Positions 32,790 through 41,599 are shown, counted from the first letter of the stretch. The stretch: DNA of 64,000 nucleotides from Oecophyllibacter saccharovorans (GCF_006542375.1 NZ_CP038143.1:1240001-1304000); one strand, 5' to 3'. Numbers and translations: made by a program. Notes: a model not told the origin generated them from the letters alone.

Positions 32790-33827
32790 ATGAGTGACCG
32801 CGAGAAAGAGACCCCCTCAGACCCGTCACGTCGGCGCGTTCTGGCAGGCTCGGCGAAAATGGGGGCTGCCACTCTGGGGGCGGCTGCCCTGCTGCATGGC
32901 AGGATGGCGGAAGCTGAACCGCAGAATGCCGGCAGCCCCGCCCCGCCGCTCAGCAATCCCATGACCATGTATCCTGCCCCGCCTTTTCCCGCGCAGCCGC
33001 AGCCCTGGCCCGGATTGCAGGGCAAAATGCACCCGGTGCCCGATTGCGGGGAGACGACCTATCGCGGCAGCGGGCGCATGGCGGGCCGTCATGCCCTGAT
33101 CACGGGCGGCGATTCCGGCATCGGTCGCGCTGTGGCCATCGCCTTTGCACGTGAGGGGGCGGATGTCGCGATCAATTACCTGCCGCAGGAGGAAGAGGAT
33201 GCCCGCCAGGTCAGCGCCCTGATCCGTGCAGCGGGACGCAAGGCCGTGGCGCTGCCTGGAGACCTGCGCGACGAGGGTTTCTGCCGCAAGCTGGTGGACG
33301 GGGCGGCCCGTGAGCTGGGCGCGCTGGACTGCCTGGTCAATGCCGCAGGCCGCCAGCATTACTGTGAGAACATTCTCGATCTGACGACTGAAGAATTCGA
33401 CTGGACGGTCAGGACCAATCTCTATGCCCTGTTCTGGCTGATCAAGGCGGCTGTTCCCCATATGCCGCCAGGCAGCTCGATCGTTACCACCTCTTCGCGC
33501 AACGCTTATGACCCGAATGAGATCCTGGTTGATTACGCGATGACCAAGGCCGGCATTTCCAACATGACGCGCAGCCTTGGCAAGCAGCTTCTGCCCAAGG
33601 GCATCCGCGTCAATGGCGTGGCGCCCGGACCTTTCTGGACCCCACTTCAGGTCTGCGGCGCGCAGCCGCAGAGCGTGGTGGAAAGATTCGGCGCTGACGT
33701 GACCTATCACCGTCCCGGCCAGCCTGCTGAAATCGCGCCTGTTTACGTGACTCTGGCCTCAACGGACAGCAGCTATGTGACAGGGCAGATCTGGGGAATA
33801 ACGGGCGGCAACGGCCAACCGGGCTGA
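32790..33827 (+). CDS. SDR-family oxidoreductase with twin-arginine signal
   Basis: A 345-residue NAD(P)-dependent short-chain dehydrogenase, YghA-like. The N-terminus carries a twin-arginine export signal (SRRRVLAGSAKMGAATLG) with a probable cleavage near AEAEP, then a Pro-rich linker, then the Rossmann core: ALITGGDSGIGRAVAIAFA, CLVNAAG, the catalytic Ser in TTSSRN, and Tyr249-x3-Lys253 in DYAMTKAG, with NGVAPGPFWTPL closing the fold. All catalytic residues are intact. Export of a folded, cofactor-loaded enzyme is what Tat does; the periplasmic location is inferred. It follows the keto acid decarboxylase and probably shares its transcript. Confidence 0.88.
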   Translation: MSDREKETPSDPSRRRVLAGSAKMGAATLGAAALLHGRMAEAEPQNAGSPAPPLSNPMTMYPAPPFPAQPQPWPGLQGKMHPVPDCGETTYRGSGRMAGRHALITGGDSGIGRAVAIAFAREGADVAINYLPQEEEDARQVSALIRAAGRKAVALPGDLRDEGFCRKLVDGAARELGALDCLVNAAGRQHYCENILDLTTEEFDWTVRTNLYALFWLIKAAVPHMPPGSSIVTTSSRNAYDPNEILVDYAMTKAGISNMTRSLGKQLLPKGIRVNGVAPGPFWTPLQVCGAQPQSVVERFGADVTYHRPGQPAEIAPVYVTLASTDSSYVTGQIWGITGGNGQPG

Positions 33828-33864
33828 GGCTGGCCCTCCCCCGGCTTTTCTGGAGTTGTGCGGC

Positions 33865-35328
33865 TCAGAAGGGCTCAAAGGGCTGGGGCGAGCCCTTGCA
33901 GGCAAGCTTGCTGTGGCGGATGCCGTAGAGGAAGTAAATGGCCGCCCCCAGGGCGAGCGCCACGCCGAAGCGGAGCCAGGTCATGAGGTCCATGCCGCTC
34001 AGCACGGCCAGGCAGCTCAGGATGCCCAGAAGCGGAATGCACCAAGGCCCGCCCGGCATCCTGAAAGGACGCTCGGCCTGGGGGCGGCGGTAACGCAGGA
34101 TCAGCACCGCGATGCAGACGACGATGAAGGCAAGCAGCGTGCCCAGCGAAACCATGTTGCCCAGGGCATTGATGGACAGGACAGCCCCGAGCATGGAACT
34201 CGTGATGGCTAGGCCGATCAGGGCAGCCCAGGGTGCGCCGTTGCGGGTGGTGCGACTGAAGACGGGCGGGATGAGGCCATCCTCGGCCATCGTCATGATG
34301 GAGCGGCTCAGGCCGAAGAGAACGCCGTAAAGAACGGCAAAGAAGCCGATGAGAATGCCCAGTTTGACGATCTGCGCCAGCACCGGCATGTGAATGGCGT
34401 TCATGGCCGTGGCCGCAGGGCTTGCGTCATGGGCCAGCTGGTGGAAATTCACGACCCCCACCAGAACTGCTGAGAAGGTGACATAGATGCAGGCACACAC
34501 GCCGAGGGTGCCGAGAATGCCGATGGGCAGGTTTTTCCGTGGTTCACGCGTGTCGCGAGCGGCTGAGGAGACGATATCGAAACCGAGATAGGCCGCAAAG
34601 ACGAGTGAGGCGCCGCTGAGAATGCCGCTCCAGCCGAACTGCCCGAACTGGCCGGTATTTTCGGGCAGGTAGGGATGATAATTGCGCAGGTCGACATGCG
34701 GCAGGCAGGCGATGATGAAGACAGTCACCATCGCCACTTTCAGCCCCACCAGAAGCGTGTTGACCTTGCTTGATTCCCGCACGCCCCCGAGATGCAGGGC
34801 TGTCATGGCGAAGATTGCGATGATGGCGGGGAGATTGATGAAAGCCCGCGCGTGGCTGCCATCAGGCATCGTGACGAGCGTGCCGGTCGAGGCGACGATG
34901 CGCGGATCGAGAACGATGCCCCATTCCGCCAGCAGGGAGGTCAGGTAACTGCTCCAGCTGCCCGCCACCAGGGAAAGGGTGACGAGATAGGCAATGAAAA
35001 GACACCAGCCGATTCCCCAGGCAATGCCTTCGCCCAGCCCGGCATAAGCATAGGAGTAGGCGGAGCCGGCCGCATTGGGGAACATGCTGGCAAGCTCGGC
35101 ATAGGAAAGAGCTACGAAGGCGCTGGCCAGGGCGGCGAACAGGAAGCTGAGCGCCACGGCAGGGCCTGCATACTGCCCGGCGGCAATGCCGGTGATGGCG
35201 AAAAGACCTGCCCCCAGAGAAGTGCCAACACCCAGGGCGATGAGCTGCCAGGGGCCCAGGACGCGCTTTGCGCTGCTGCCAGGCGCAGAAGGAGTGGAAG
35301 GTTTGAGGCGCCAGATGGATGACAGCAT
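33865..35328 (-). CDS. APC-superfamily amino acid permease
   Basis: A 487-residue inner-membrane transporter with about 12-14 hydrophobic helices. ATG at 35328 is supported by AGGGAG six bases upstream; the open frame to 35454 lacks family sequence. The first helix carries the broken-helix substrate motif LGVGTSLGAGLFAITG, followed by LSYAELASMFPNAAGSAYSY, GWCLFIAYLVT and later FAAYLGFDIVSSAARDTREP and YGVLFGLSRSIMTMAEDGLIP. These are characteristic of the cationic amino acid transporter branch (YfnA/CAT-like). Cargo is not decided by sequence. Confidence 0.9.
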   Translation of the reverse strand: MLSSIWRLKPSTPSAPGSSAKRVLGPWQLIALGVGTSLGAGLFAITGIAAGQYAGPAVALSFLFAALASAFVALSYAELASMFPNAAGSAYSYAYAGLGEGIAWGIGWCLFIAYLVTLSLVAGSWSSYLTSLLAEWGIVLDPRIVASTGTLVTMPDGSHARAFINLPAIIAIFAMTALHLGGVRESSKVNTLLVGLKVAMVTVFIIACLPHVDLRNYHPYLPENTGQFGQFGWSGILSGASLVFAAYLGFDIVSSAARDTREPRKNLPIGILGTLGVCACIYVTFSAVLVGVVNFHQLAHDASPAATAMNAIHMPVLAQIVKLGILIGFFAVLYGVLFGLSRSIMTMAEDGLIPPVFSRTTRNGAPWAALIGLAITSSMLGAVLSINALGNMVSLGTLLAFIVVCIAVLILRYRRPQAERPFRMPGGPWCIPLLGILSCLAVLSGMDLMTWLRFGVALALGAAIYFLYGIRHSKLACKGSPQPFEPF

Positions 35329-35692
35329 AGAGGCTCCCTGAGAGGGCTGGTGGTTCCCTGACCGTCTGCAGTTCGGCCGGCAAGCGGTATCCTGAAAACG
35401 ATGCGCGCACTGGATGGCGCATTTAATATTGCCTATCAGCAACGAAAGACGCAACAGGAGGTGTCTTTCAGCTGCAGAAAATGATCGAAAATTACCACGA
35501 TGTGCTGGTTCGGATAATTTCTGAAAGGATTTTCAAGAGAAGCCCCGAAGGTCCGCTGAAAGCCACTGAAATAAATCCGTTCCGGAAACAGTCTGGGTGT
35601 CAGCGCGCGCTTCGGGTATAAGCAGGGTTGGAAATCTGACCCGGCCTGAGACAAGTGCAAAAGTTTCAGAGCAAACAAGGGAACCTAACGCC
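35329..35692. other. 364-bp divergent intergenic region
   Basis: No supported gene. An inverted repeat AAAGAC...GTCTTT lies at 35447-35470 upstream of the permease, and a -10-like TATAAG is seen near 35618 about 75 bases before the plus-strand gene. The stretch is noticeably more AT-rich than the flanking genes. Nothing else recognised. Confidence 0.5.
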
Positions 35693-36181
35693 ATGGTCTA
35701 TCATCTCCTGCTTGCGAACGGGGCCAGAAAGCTGGCGCAATCTGTCGTGGGAGGGGCGGCCCGTTCCCTGCTGCAGGATGCCGGCCTGCAGCAGGGATCC
35801 GACTGGGTGCGCCATGCCCTGCAGAGCCGCGCTGCACGCAAGGAAGCACTGGGAGAGCTGTACCACCGGATTTCTGCCGTGCGGGAAGCTTACAGCCAGC
35901 CGCCCGCCGTTCTGCCTGAAGACCGCCCTGCAGAGGAAAATCTGCGCGCCCGACGGGAATTCGTGGATTTCATCTTCCGCCTGCGCCAGGTCGGCGGCCG
36001 CAAGTTCAAGGCCCCCTGCCAGAAGCTGCTGACGCTGTATGAAGATCTCCTCATGCTTGAGGACCAGAAAGGCCCATCATCTGGATCTGGATCCGGGCAG
36101 CGGGAGCAGGAGTTGCGGCGTGAAATCGCGGCCAGCGCACAGGAAATCGGCGATCTGATCAAAAAAAGCCTCGGTCTTTAA
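35693..36181 (+). CDS. Hypothetical helical protein, 162 aa
   Basis: Unrecognised. ATG at 35693 follows an AAGGGAA sequence about ten bases upstream. The protein is almost wholly helical and charged: an N-terminal amphipathic part (ARKLAQSVVGGAARSLLQDA), a middle rich in Arg and Glu (RARREFVDFIFRLRQVGG), a Ser/Gly linker and a terminal coiled-coil-like helix (QELRREIAASAQEIGDLIKK). No signal peptide or transmembrane helix is clear. It stands alone between the permease and the EamA gene. Confidence 0.65.
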   Translation: MVYHLLLANGARKLAQSVVGGAARSLLQDAGLQQGSDWVRHALQSRAARKEALGELYHRISAVREAYSQPPAVLPEDRPAEENLRARREFVDFIFRLRQVGGRKFKAPCQKLLTLYEDLLMLEDQKGPSSGSGSGQREQELRREIAASAQEIGDLIKKSLGL

Positions 36182-36352
36182 ATTCGGTCTTTAAAAACGC
36201 TTTCACTGCAACAGATCGCGGGTGTTTCTGGACGGTCTCAGAGCGGCCTCAACAGAATAATTCATTCATGTTAGGGAAGGCAGGTCGTCAACTGGAACGC
36301 GCAAGGGGCGGGCTGCTGTCCTTGAGGGTTCCATTTTGTGGAGTGCCGGCCC

Positions 36353-37321
36353 ATGAGGTCTGTCTTCCGCCGCCGTCCGTTTCCACTGGGCACTGTCCTG
36401 GCCTTTGCCGGATTTACGGCATTCTCCGTAAGCGACATGTTCTCCAAGCTGCTTGCAGGGCGCCTTGGCCCTTACGAAGTCGCTTTTTCCGGCGGCGTGT
36501 TCGGGCTGCTGCTGCTGCCGGTCGTCAAGACCAGGGAAGGAAGCTGGCGCGATCTTTTCCCGCGGCACCATTGGGGCATATGGCTGCTGCGGGCCCTTTC
36601 TGTTTTTCTGACCACAGCGCTCAGTGTCGAGGCCTTCATGCTCCTGCCCATGGCGGAAGCGATGGCGTTGATGTTCCTATGCCCTTTCGTGACAAATGTG
36701 CTGTCGGTTCTTGTTCTGCACCAGCCGGTGCGCAGGTCGTCCTGGCTTGCCACGCTGATCGGCTTCATCGGGGTGCTGATCGTGCTGCGCCCGGGCATGC
36801 GCACGATCGGCGTGGGCGAGCTCTGCGCGCTAGGCGTGACGGTGGTGCTGGCGGTGAACGTAATCTCCTTCAAGATGGGGGAAGGGCGGGAAAAACCGCT
36901 GACCGTCTACAGCGCTACCCTGGCGGGGCCCCTGGTCGGTAACGGCCTGCTCATGTTGCCGAGCTTCCAGTGGCCGACAGGCTTGCCCGTCTGGGGAGAC
37001 CTTTTCGGTTACGGCTTTCTGATGGCTGGTGGGCAGCTCTGTCTCATGCAGGCTTCCGCGCGCATTCCCTCCAGCCGCGTGGCGCTGATGCAGTACAGCC
37101 AGATGTTATGGACTGTCCTGTTCAGCCTGCTGATCTTCCACGACCATCTGGATCACTGGACGATTCTGGGCATAGCCATCATCCTGCTGTCAGGCGGGGT
37201 GGAAGGCGCGCCCCGCCGCCCCAATCCCAACCCCAATCCGCTGCTGGAGAATGCGGTGGCGGCCAATGCAGCCATGCAGGGCGTGCCTCTCCCCGGAACG
37301 GAACACGATCCGGTTCTCTAA
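36353..37321 (+). CDS. EamA/DMT-family transporter
   Basis: A 322-residue inner-membrane protein with ten hydrophobic helices arranged as two EamA repeats: first from GTVLAFAGFTAFSVSDMFSK, second from GELCALGVTVVLAVNVISF. Conserved features include the PMAEAMALMFLCPFVT segment and the PSSRVALMQYSQMLWTVLF helix near the end. Members export amino acids, metabolites or drugs; this one resembles the RhaT/YdcZ-like general group and its cargo is unknown. ATG at 36353 is chosen; GTG at 36338 in the same frame is an alternative. The C-terminus is an Asn/Pro tail (NPNPNPLLENA). Confidence 0.85.
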   Translation: MRSVFRRRPFPLGTVLAFAGFTAFSVSDMFSKLLAGRLGPYEVAFSGGVFGLLLLPVVKTREGSWRDLFPRHHWGIWLLRALSVFLTTALSVEAFMLLPMAEAMALMFLCPFVTNVLSVLVLHQPVRRSSWLATLIGFIGVLIVLRPGMRTIGVGELCALGVTVVLAVNVISFKMGEGREKPLTVYSATLAGPLVGNGLLMLPSFQWPTGLPVWGDLFGYGFLMAGGQLCLMQASARIPSSRVALMQYSQMLWTVLFSLLIFHDHLDHWTILGIAIILLSGGVEGAPRRPNPNPNPLLENAVAANAAMQGVPLPGTEHDPVL

Positions 37322-37487
37322 ACCCGCCTGCCCTAAACAATCCCACTGCCGGGAGGCAGGGAGCATTTACGCCGCGGCGGGTCTGGGGCATAGCTGGAGA
37401 ATCGGTATATGCAGCGCGCTTTCGTCTGATCCGGTTGTGCACGGCCTCCAGAAAGCGGCTGCCAGTGACAGAAAAGGAAGACAGATC

Positions 37488-37820
37488 ATGCCCAAGGCCC
37501 TGACCCCGAGTGAACTTCAGGAAGGCCGGCGCGACATTGCCGAGCGGCTGAGCCAGGTCAGCCAGACTGAAGCGCGTGAGTTCATGCTCCCGGTCCGTGC
37601 GGTGGCTTATTTCTTCCCCAAGCTGACTGAAGAGGAACAGCGCGCCCCCGTCTGGCCCGGTGCGACGCTGCCCAACGGCCAGGGTCATGTCGCCGCTTTC
37701 CCCCCTCTGGACTGGCAGGCGCTCAGAACCTGGCTGGAAACCCATGGCGCAGGCTTCAAGGTCGAGCCGAATGTCGAGGGCGACTATCCGGATGCCCAGG
37801 TCATCTTCGTCAGAAACTGA
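37488..37820 (+). CDS. Hypothetical protein, 110 aa
   Basis: Not recognised. The ATG at 37488 has AAGGAAG eight bases upstream. The sequence is soluble, with an N-terminal helix (PSELQEGRRDIAERLSQVS) and a mixed alpha/beta C-terminal half (FPPLDWQALRTWLETHGAGF). It ends four bases before the tRNA-Leu gene on the other strand. No function is proposed. Confidence 0.65.
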   Translation: MPKALTPSELQEGRRDIAERLSQVSQTEAREFMLPVRAVAYFFPKLTEEEQRAPVWPGATLPNGQGHVAAFPPLDWQALRTWLETHGAGFKVEPNVEGDYPDAQVIFVRN

Positions 37821-37823
37821 CCT

Positions 37824-37909
37824 TGGTGCGCGCTGCGGGACTTGAACCCGCACGCCCTTGCGGACTCGAGATTTTAAGTCTCGTGCGTCTACCATTCCGC
37901 CAAGCGCGC
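37824..37909 (-). tRNA. tRNA-Leu (anticodon UAA)
   Basis: Minus-strand class II tRNA of 86 bases with encoded CCA. Acceptor GCGCGCT pairs with AGCGCGC, the anticodon stem CGAGA/TCTCG carries loop CTTAAAA (anticodon TAA), a long variable arm is present, and the T arm is GCGGG/CCCGC with TTCAAGT loop. Confidence 0.97.
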
Positions 37910-38053
37910 AATTGGTTCCGTGCTTTCCCGAGCGGGAGGCAGAGACCGCTGGGAGCATAATTGATTTGCGGGATTTGGTTAAGGCCATTCCTGGTCGTTT
38001 GCAGCTGAACGGTGAGGATCGCGCGCCCATCTGCATTAACCACAACGCAGAGC

Positions 38054-38725
38054 TTACAGGGTGGCCAGCAGAGCGGCGCCGTGTGTTTTGAGCCATTTCT
38101 CGGCCTGTTTCCGCGCCTCAGGCCCGCCCGGCAGCAGCTGATCGACGAGGTCCCAGAAGGCCTTGCCATGGTTGAAGTGGTGCAGATGCGCCAGTTCGTG
38201 GAGAATGACGTAATCCTGAATGGCAGGCGGGGCGAAGACCAGGCGCCAGCTCAGCATGATCCGGCCCTGACGGGTGCAGCTGCCCCAGCGGCTGCGCACG
38301 TCACGCAGCACGATCGTGGAAGGGGTGAAACCGTGGCGCCCGGCATGGTGGCGCACCCGCGCCGGCAATGTTCTGGCTGCCCGCTCCTTGAGCCAGTCGC
38401 GCAGCCTGCGCTCCAGATGTTCCGGCGCCCCGCTGACGCAGACCCGGTCTTCTTCCAGCCACACGCCCCGGCGCGCCTGCGGGCAGGAAACAACAAGCCT
38501 GTCCTTGCCGTCCACGGGAAGGCGCTTTCCTTCTCCTGCGGGCGGGGGCAGACCGGCCAGGGCAGTCAGCACCCATTCGGTCTGCGTCTGCAGAAAGGTC
38601 AGGCCCTGCTGGCGCGTCGCCCCTTGCGGCAGGGTGATCACCACGCCCCGGCGTGTCGGGTCAACGCGCAGTGACAGGCGGCGTGCGCGTCGGGAGTGGT
38701 TCCAGAAGACAGGCAGGCTTTGCAT
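38054..38725 (-). CDS. YgjP-like metallopeptidase (M48/SprT-type zinc motif)
   Basis: A 223-residue soluble protein. The C-terminal half holds the YgjP-like domain: LRDVRSRWGSC, then LSWRLVFAPPAIQDYVILHE and the zinc site HELAHLHHFNHGKAFW, where HExxH plus a downstream His form the metal centre. The N-terminal half (RRARRLSLRVDPTRRGVVIT, LPQGATRQQGLTFLQTQTEW) is the usual DUF45 strand-rich lead-in. The domain is widespread; its physiological substrate is not well known. It shares strand and spacing with the YcgN gene upstream (74 bases). Confidence 0.88.
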   Translation of the reverse strand: MQSLPVFWNHSRRARRLSLRVDPTRRGVVITLPQGATRQQGLTFLQTQTEWVLTALAGLPPPAGEGKRLPVDGKDRLVVSCPQARRGVWLEEDRVCVSGAPEHLERRLRDWLKERAARTLPARVRHHAGRHGFTPSTIVLRDVRSRWGSCTRQGRIMLSWRLVFAPPAIQDYVILHELAHLHHFNHGKAFWDLVDQLLPGGPEARKQAEKWLKTHGAALLATL

Positions 38726-38799
38726 GACCGTTCAGTTCCTTGCGAGGCGCCAGGGAAGAGGCAACAGGGAAAAAGCGGGGTCTGAGATCAGGCGCGCTG

Positions 38800-39369
38800 T
38801 TATTTCACCTTTTCGGTTCTGTTATTTCCAGTTCTGCCGGTTCCGGTGCTGGCGTTTTCGGCTCTGGCGTGCCCGGGCTTGCCGTGCCGAGTGACACGCG
38901 GCAGCTGTCGGGGCATGCGCGGTTGGGGCCACTCTCCAGGCCAGGCGGCCTCATGGTCTTCCAGCGCGCCGGCGGAACGTTCGTTCAGGCAGCGGTCCTG
39001 CACCGAGGCGCCGGAGCTGTGCACGGTTTCGCGCGTGCCGCTGACCAGCGGGTGCCAGTCCGGCAGGTCATAACCGTCGCGCAGCAGGCGATAGGCGCAG
39101 CTTGGAGGCAACCAGTCGAGATCGGGCAGCATTTCAGGTGTCAGGCTGATGCAGTCGGAAACGCGCCGCTGCCTGCGGTCGTAATCACGGCACAGGCAGC
39201 TATGGGTGTCGAGCAGGCGGCATGAGACATCGGTCCAGATGATGGCTCCGCTCTCCTCGTCGCGCAGTTTGTGCAGACAGCACCGTCCGCAGCCATCGCA
39301 GAGGGATTCCCAGAGCGCGCGCGGCATTTCGTCAAGGGACAGGGTTTTCCAGAAGGGGGGGGAAGTCAT
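38800..39369 (-). CDS. YcgN/UPF0260-family cysteine cluster protein
   Basis: A 189-residue protein with the CxxCxxCC cluster near the start (CDGCGRCCLHKLRDEE) and further conserved Cys residues in CRLLDTHSCLCRDYDRR and SDCISLTPEMLPDLDWLPPSCAYRLL, as in the YcgN family, which probably binds a metal or iron-sulfur centre. The last ~45 residues are a basic, low-complexity tail absent from most relatives. Codons 3-5 contain a C8 run directly after the start (ATG ACT TCC CCC CCC), an unstable sequence that could shift the frame. The family's role is not established. Confidence 0.85.
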   Translation of the reverse strand: MTSPPFWKTLSLDEMPRALWESLCDGCGRCCLHKLRDEESGAIIWTDVSCRLLDTHSCLCRDYDRRQRRVSDCISLTPEMLPDLDWLPPSCAYRLLRDGYDLPDWHPLVSGTRETVHSSGASVQDRCLNERSAGALEDHEAAWPGEWPQPRMPRQLPRVTRHGKPGHARAENASTGTGRTGNNRTEKVK

Positions 39370-39451
39370 GAAGGCTCAAGGATCCTGAAGACCTGAAAGT
39401 GACGTGCGGGGAGGGACAGGCGACGCTTCAGCCAGCCAGCCAGTGGCGCTC

Positions 39452-40519
39452 TCAGTGCGCGACTTTCTGGGCTCGCCAGGTCTGAAAGCGTTCTTCTAGC
39501 GCCTGGCCATGCGTGGCCCAGAAAGTATCATCCAGGAGCAGTGACGTGCTGGGGCGTGACGTGGGCAGTGGCGGCAGGCCGGGCGTGCGTTCATGCAGCA
39601 GGGTGGTGACCCGGTTGGTCTGAAGCGTGTCAAGCGTGGCAGGCAGGGTCCAGACCTGGGGCGAATAAAGAACGTGGTCAGGGTTGGTGACGAAGGCTTT
39701 CTGGCCGGCAGGCAGCAGGGCAGTCGGCGCCAGCCCCATGAGCACTTCCCGGCGCTCCAGGAAACGGCGGGCTTCCAGGGGTGTCTGCCACCAGACGATA
39801 TAGGGCCGCAGCTGGTCGAGGCGCCAGAAAGCGCGGTCCACTCCAGCAGGGGTGGCAAGAAGGCGGTACACATTGCCTGGCGTCACGCCGTCAGCCAGCA
39901 GGGCGATCTCCAGCGTGCCGCGCGCGGTGGCAGGCAGGCTGCGCTGGCCTGGCAGGCGGACGACATCCCACAGCGCGCTCCAATCAGGCGCGTGGTGCAG
40001 GCGGCCGCTGTCCCAGACCAGTGTGACAGGCAGAACGCCTGCCGTCAGCCCGCAGTTCCCCTTGCTGTCGAGGGGTTGCAGCCAGCTGTGGACGCAACCC
40101 AGCTGGGCCTGCAGCGTATTGGTCAGGACTGCCTGCCAGCGGGGCGGGAAATGAGTGGTGGTGCTTTCCAGAGTGGGCTCAAGCGTGTTCCAGCTCTCCA
40201 GGCGCACGGTCTGTGGTTGGGACTGTGGCTGGCCTGTGAGCGGCGGCAGGGTGAGGAGCTCGCTGTTCCGCCACTTCCGGCGCAGGCGGGACTCAGGAAA
40301 AGTAACCGTGCCCTCACCAGGCGGCAGCAGGCCCTCAGGGACGGCGAGGGTGACCGGCCCCTGAGGCGCGGCCCAGGCGGCGTTGATCAGCGATCCGTTA
40401 TTTCCAAGGCCGAAGAAAGCGGTGCAGAGCCCCATGACAGGGGCGAGCTGCCGGGCAACCTGGAGCACGGAAAACAGGGGGGAACGACAGGAGGAGCGGG
40501 ATTTCACCTGTGTGTCCAT
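39452..40519 (-). CDS. Orphan PotD-like extracellular solute-binding protein
   Basis: A 355-residue exported protein taken from the ATG at 40519; the frame is open to 40681. A signal-like segment precedes a probable cleavage in NAAWAAPQG. The C-terminal two thirds match polyamine-type (SBP family 1) binding proteins: APDWSALWDVVRLPGQRSLP, LEIALLADGVTPGNVYRLL, DRAFWRLDQLRPYIVWWQTP and ALLPAGQKAFVTNP, corresponding to the PotD-like blocks for domain closure and ligand contact. No permease or ATPase gene is near. The mature part begins with an unusual VTLAVPEGLLPPGEG segment. The polyamine assignment is by motif only. Confidence 0.7.
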   Translation of the reverse strand: MDTQVKSRSSCRSPLFSVLQVARQLAPVMGLCTAFFGLGNNGSLINAAWAAPQGPVTLAVPEGLLPPGEGTVTFPESRLRRKWRNSELLTLPPLTGQPQSQPQTVRLESWNTLEPTLESTTTHFPPRWQAVLTNTLQAQLGCVHSWLQPLDSKGNCGLTAGVLPVTLVWDSGRLHHAPDWSALWDVVRLPGQRSLPATARGTLEIALLADGVTPGNVYRLLATPAGVDRAFWRLDQLRPYIVWWQTPLEARRFLERREVLMGLAPTALLPAGQKAFVTNPDHVLYSPQVWTLPATLDTLQTNRVTTLLHERTPGLPPLPTSRPSTSLLLDDTFWATHGQALEERFQTWRAQKVAH

Positions 40520-41057
40520 CCCGTTCCGGGCTTTTGGGGCGGGCTGCTTCGAAGACGCTGAAAGGAGACAGGCAGCCGCAGGGAAGTGGAAAGCATGTCT
40601 GTCAGGGTCATGTCCGTTCTCATGCAGCGGGGCCAGGAGCCGGGAAGAAAGATGACGTCTTGCACCGGGGCGGGGTTTCACAGCGTTTCCTCAGCAGCGG
40701 AGGGGCAAAGTGTGCCAGTCTGCCGGGAGCGGGGCAACCCTGCTGCGCCTCTCTTTGCCCGGCTTTGGCTCTCTATGTCTGCCAACCCTTTTACCCCTTT
40801 TACGGTTTTCAGCTGTTGGGACAGTTTGGGTGAGGCGAGAGCCGGATTTTGGGAAAAGCGTTCGGCCGGCAGCGGAAGGGCTGGACAGATTTGCGGTCCT
40901 GGTTCCATCCTGTACAAGGAATTGCCTTCATCCGAAAGACGCCGGGCCTGAAAGAACCGCCGCAGATCGACTCGATCTGAAGCCGGGGTGGCTGAGCCGA
41001 GGCAGAGGCTGTTGGAAACGTTTTGATAAAGGCTGACAAAGGAAGGACGGGACAGAC
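40520..41057. other. 538-bp intergenic region with mutually exclusive inverted repeats
   Basis: Between the divergent binding-protein and YqjD-like genes. At 40703-40710 GGGCAAAG can pair with CTTTGCCC at 40753-40760, while GCCGGG at 40722-40727 can pair with CCCGGC at 40758-40763; the two pairings share three bases and exclude each other. Frames at 40510-40951 on either strand show no domain. Otherwise nothing recognised. Confidence 0.45.
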
Positions 41058-41336
41058 ATGAGTAAAGATTTTGGCAAGGACCTGAAGGAAGACGTGAAAG
41101 CCCAGGCTGAAGCCCTGCGCAAGCAGGTTCGCGAGTTCCAGGAGCGTCACCCCCATGAATGCCCGATCGAGGTTGCGGTCGATGACATGACCCATCATGC
41201 CCGCAAGGCGCTTCAGAAGGTGGAGCATTCCCAAGAGGTCGAGCGCGCCAAGCGGAGCATCAGCGCGCGCCCGTTCGTCAGCGTGCTGGTCTCCCTCCTG
41301 GTGGGGTTCATCGCAGGTCGTCTGACCAAGAGCTGA
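41058..41336 (+). CDS. YqjD/ElaB-like (DUF883) membrane-anchored protein
   Basis: A 92-residue protein with a charged helical N-terminal region (SKDFGKDLKEDVKAQAEALR, then VREFQERHPHECPIEV) and a single C-terminal transmembrane helix (FVSVLVSLLVGFIAGRLTKS). This layout is that of the DUF883 family, whose E. coli members YqjD and ElaB sit at the inner membrane and can bind ribosomes in stationary phase. AAGGAAGG lies upstream of the ATG. The YqjE-like gene at 41600 follows after a terminator, recalling the E. coli yqjD-yqjE order. Confidence 0.75.
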   Translation: MSKDFGKDLKEDVKAQAEALRKQVREFQERHPHECPIEVAVDDMTHHARKALQKVEHSQEVERAKRSISARPFVSVLVSLLVGFIAGRLTKS

Positions 41337-41406
41337 ACCCTCACTGCGGCGCTCTGGGCCCGTAATCCGGGTGAGGGGCTCCCTGGTAGAAACTGCAGCC
41401 GGAAAG

Positions 41407-41442
41407 CGGTCTGAAAGAGTTCTTCTTTCAGGCCGTTTTTTT
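41407..41442 (+). terminator. Rho-independent terminator
   Basis: CGGTCTGAAAGA pairs with TCTTTCAGGCCG (12 pairs including one T:G) around a 5-base loop, followed by seven T. It lies between the YqjD-like and YqjE-like genes. Confidence 0.85.
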
Positions 41443-41599
41443 GATCGTTTTCTCTTGGTTAATATCTCGTTTTTGTTGTGGTGCTGTGTCAGCCAAGGCG
41501 CAGCCAGGCGCTCCCCCGTTGCGGGCAGGTTGTCGGACAGGTTATCTGTAACTGTTTCCTTCACGTCCTCTTTCAGTTTGCAAAAGGGTCCGAGACGTC

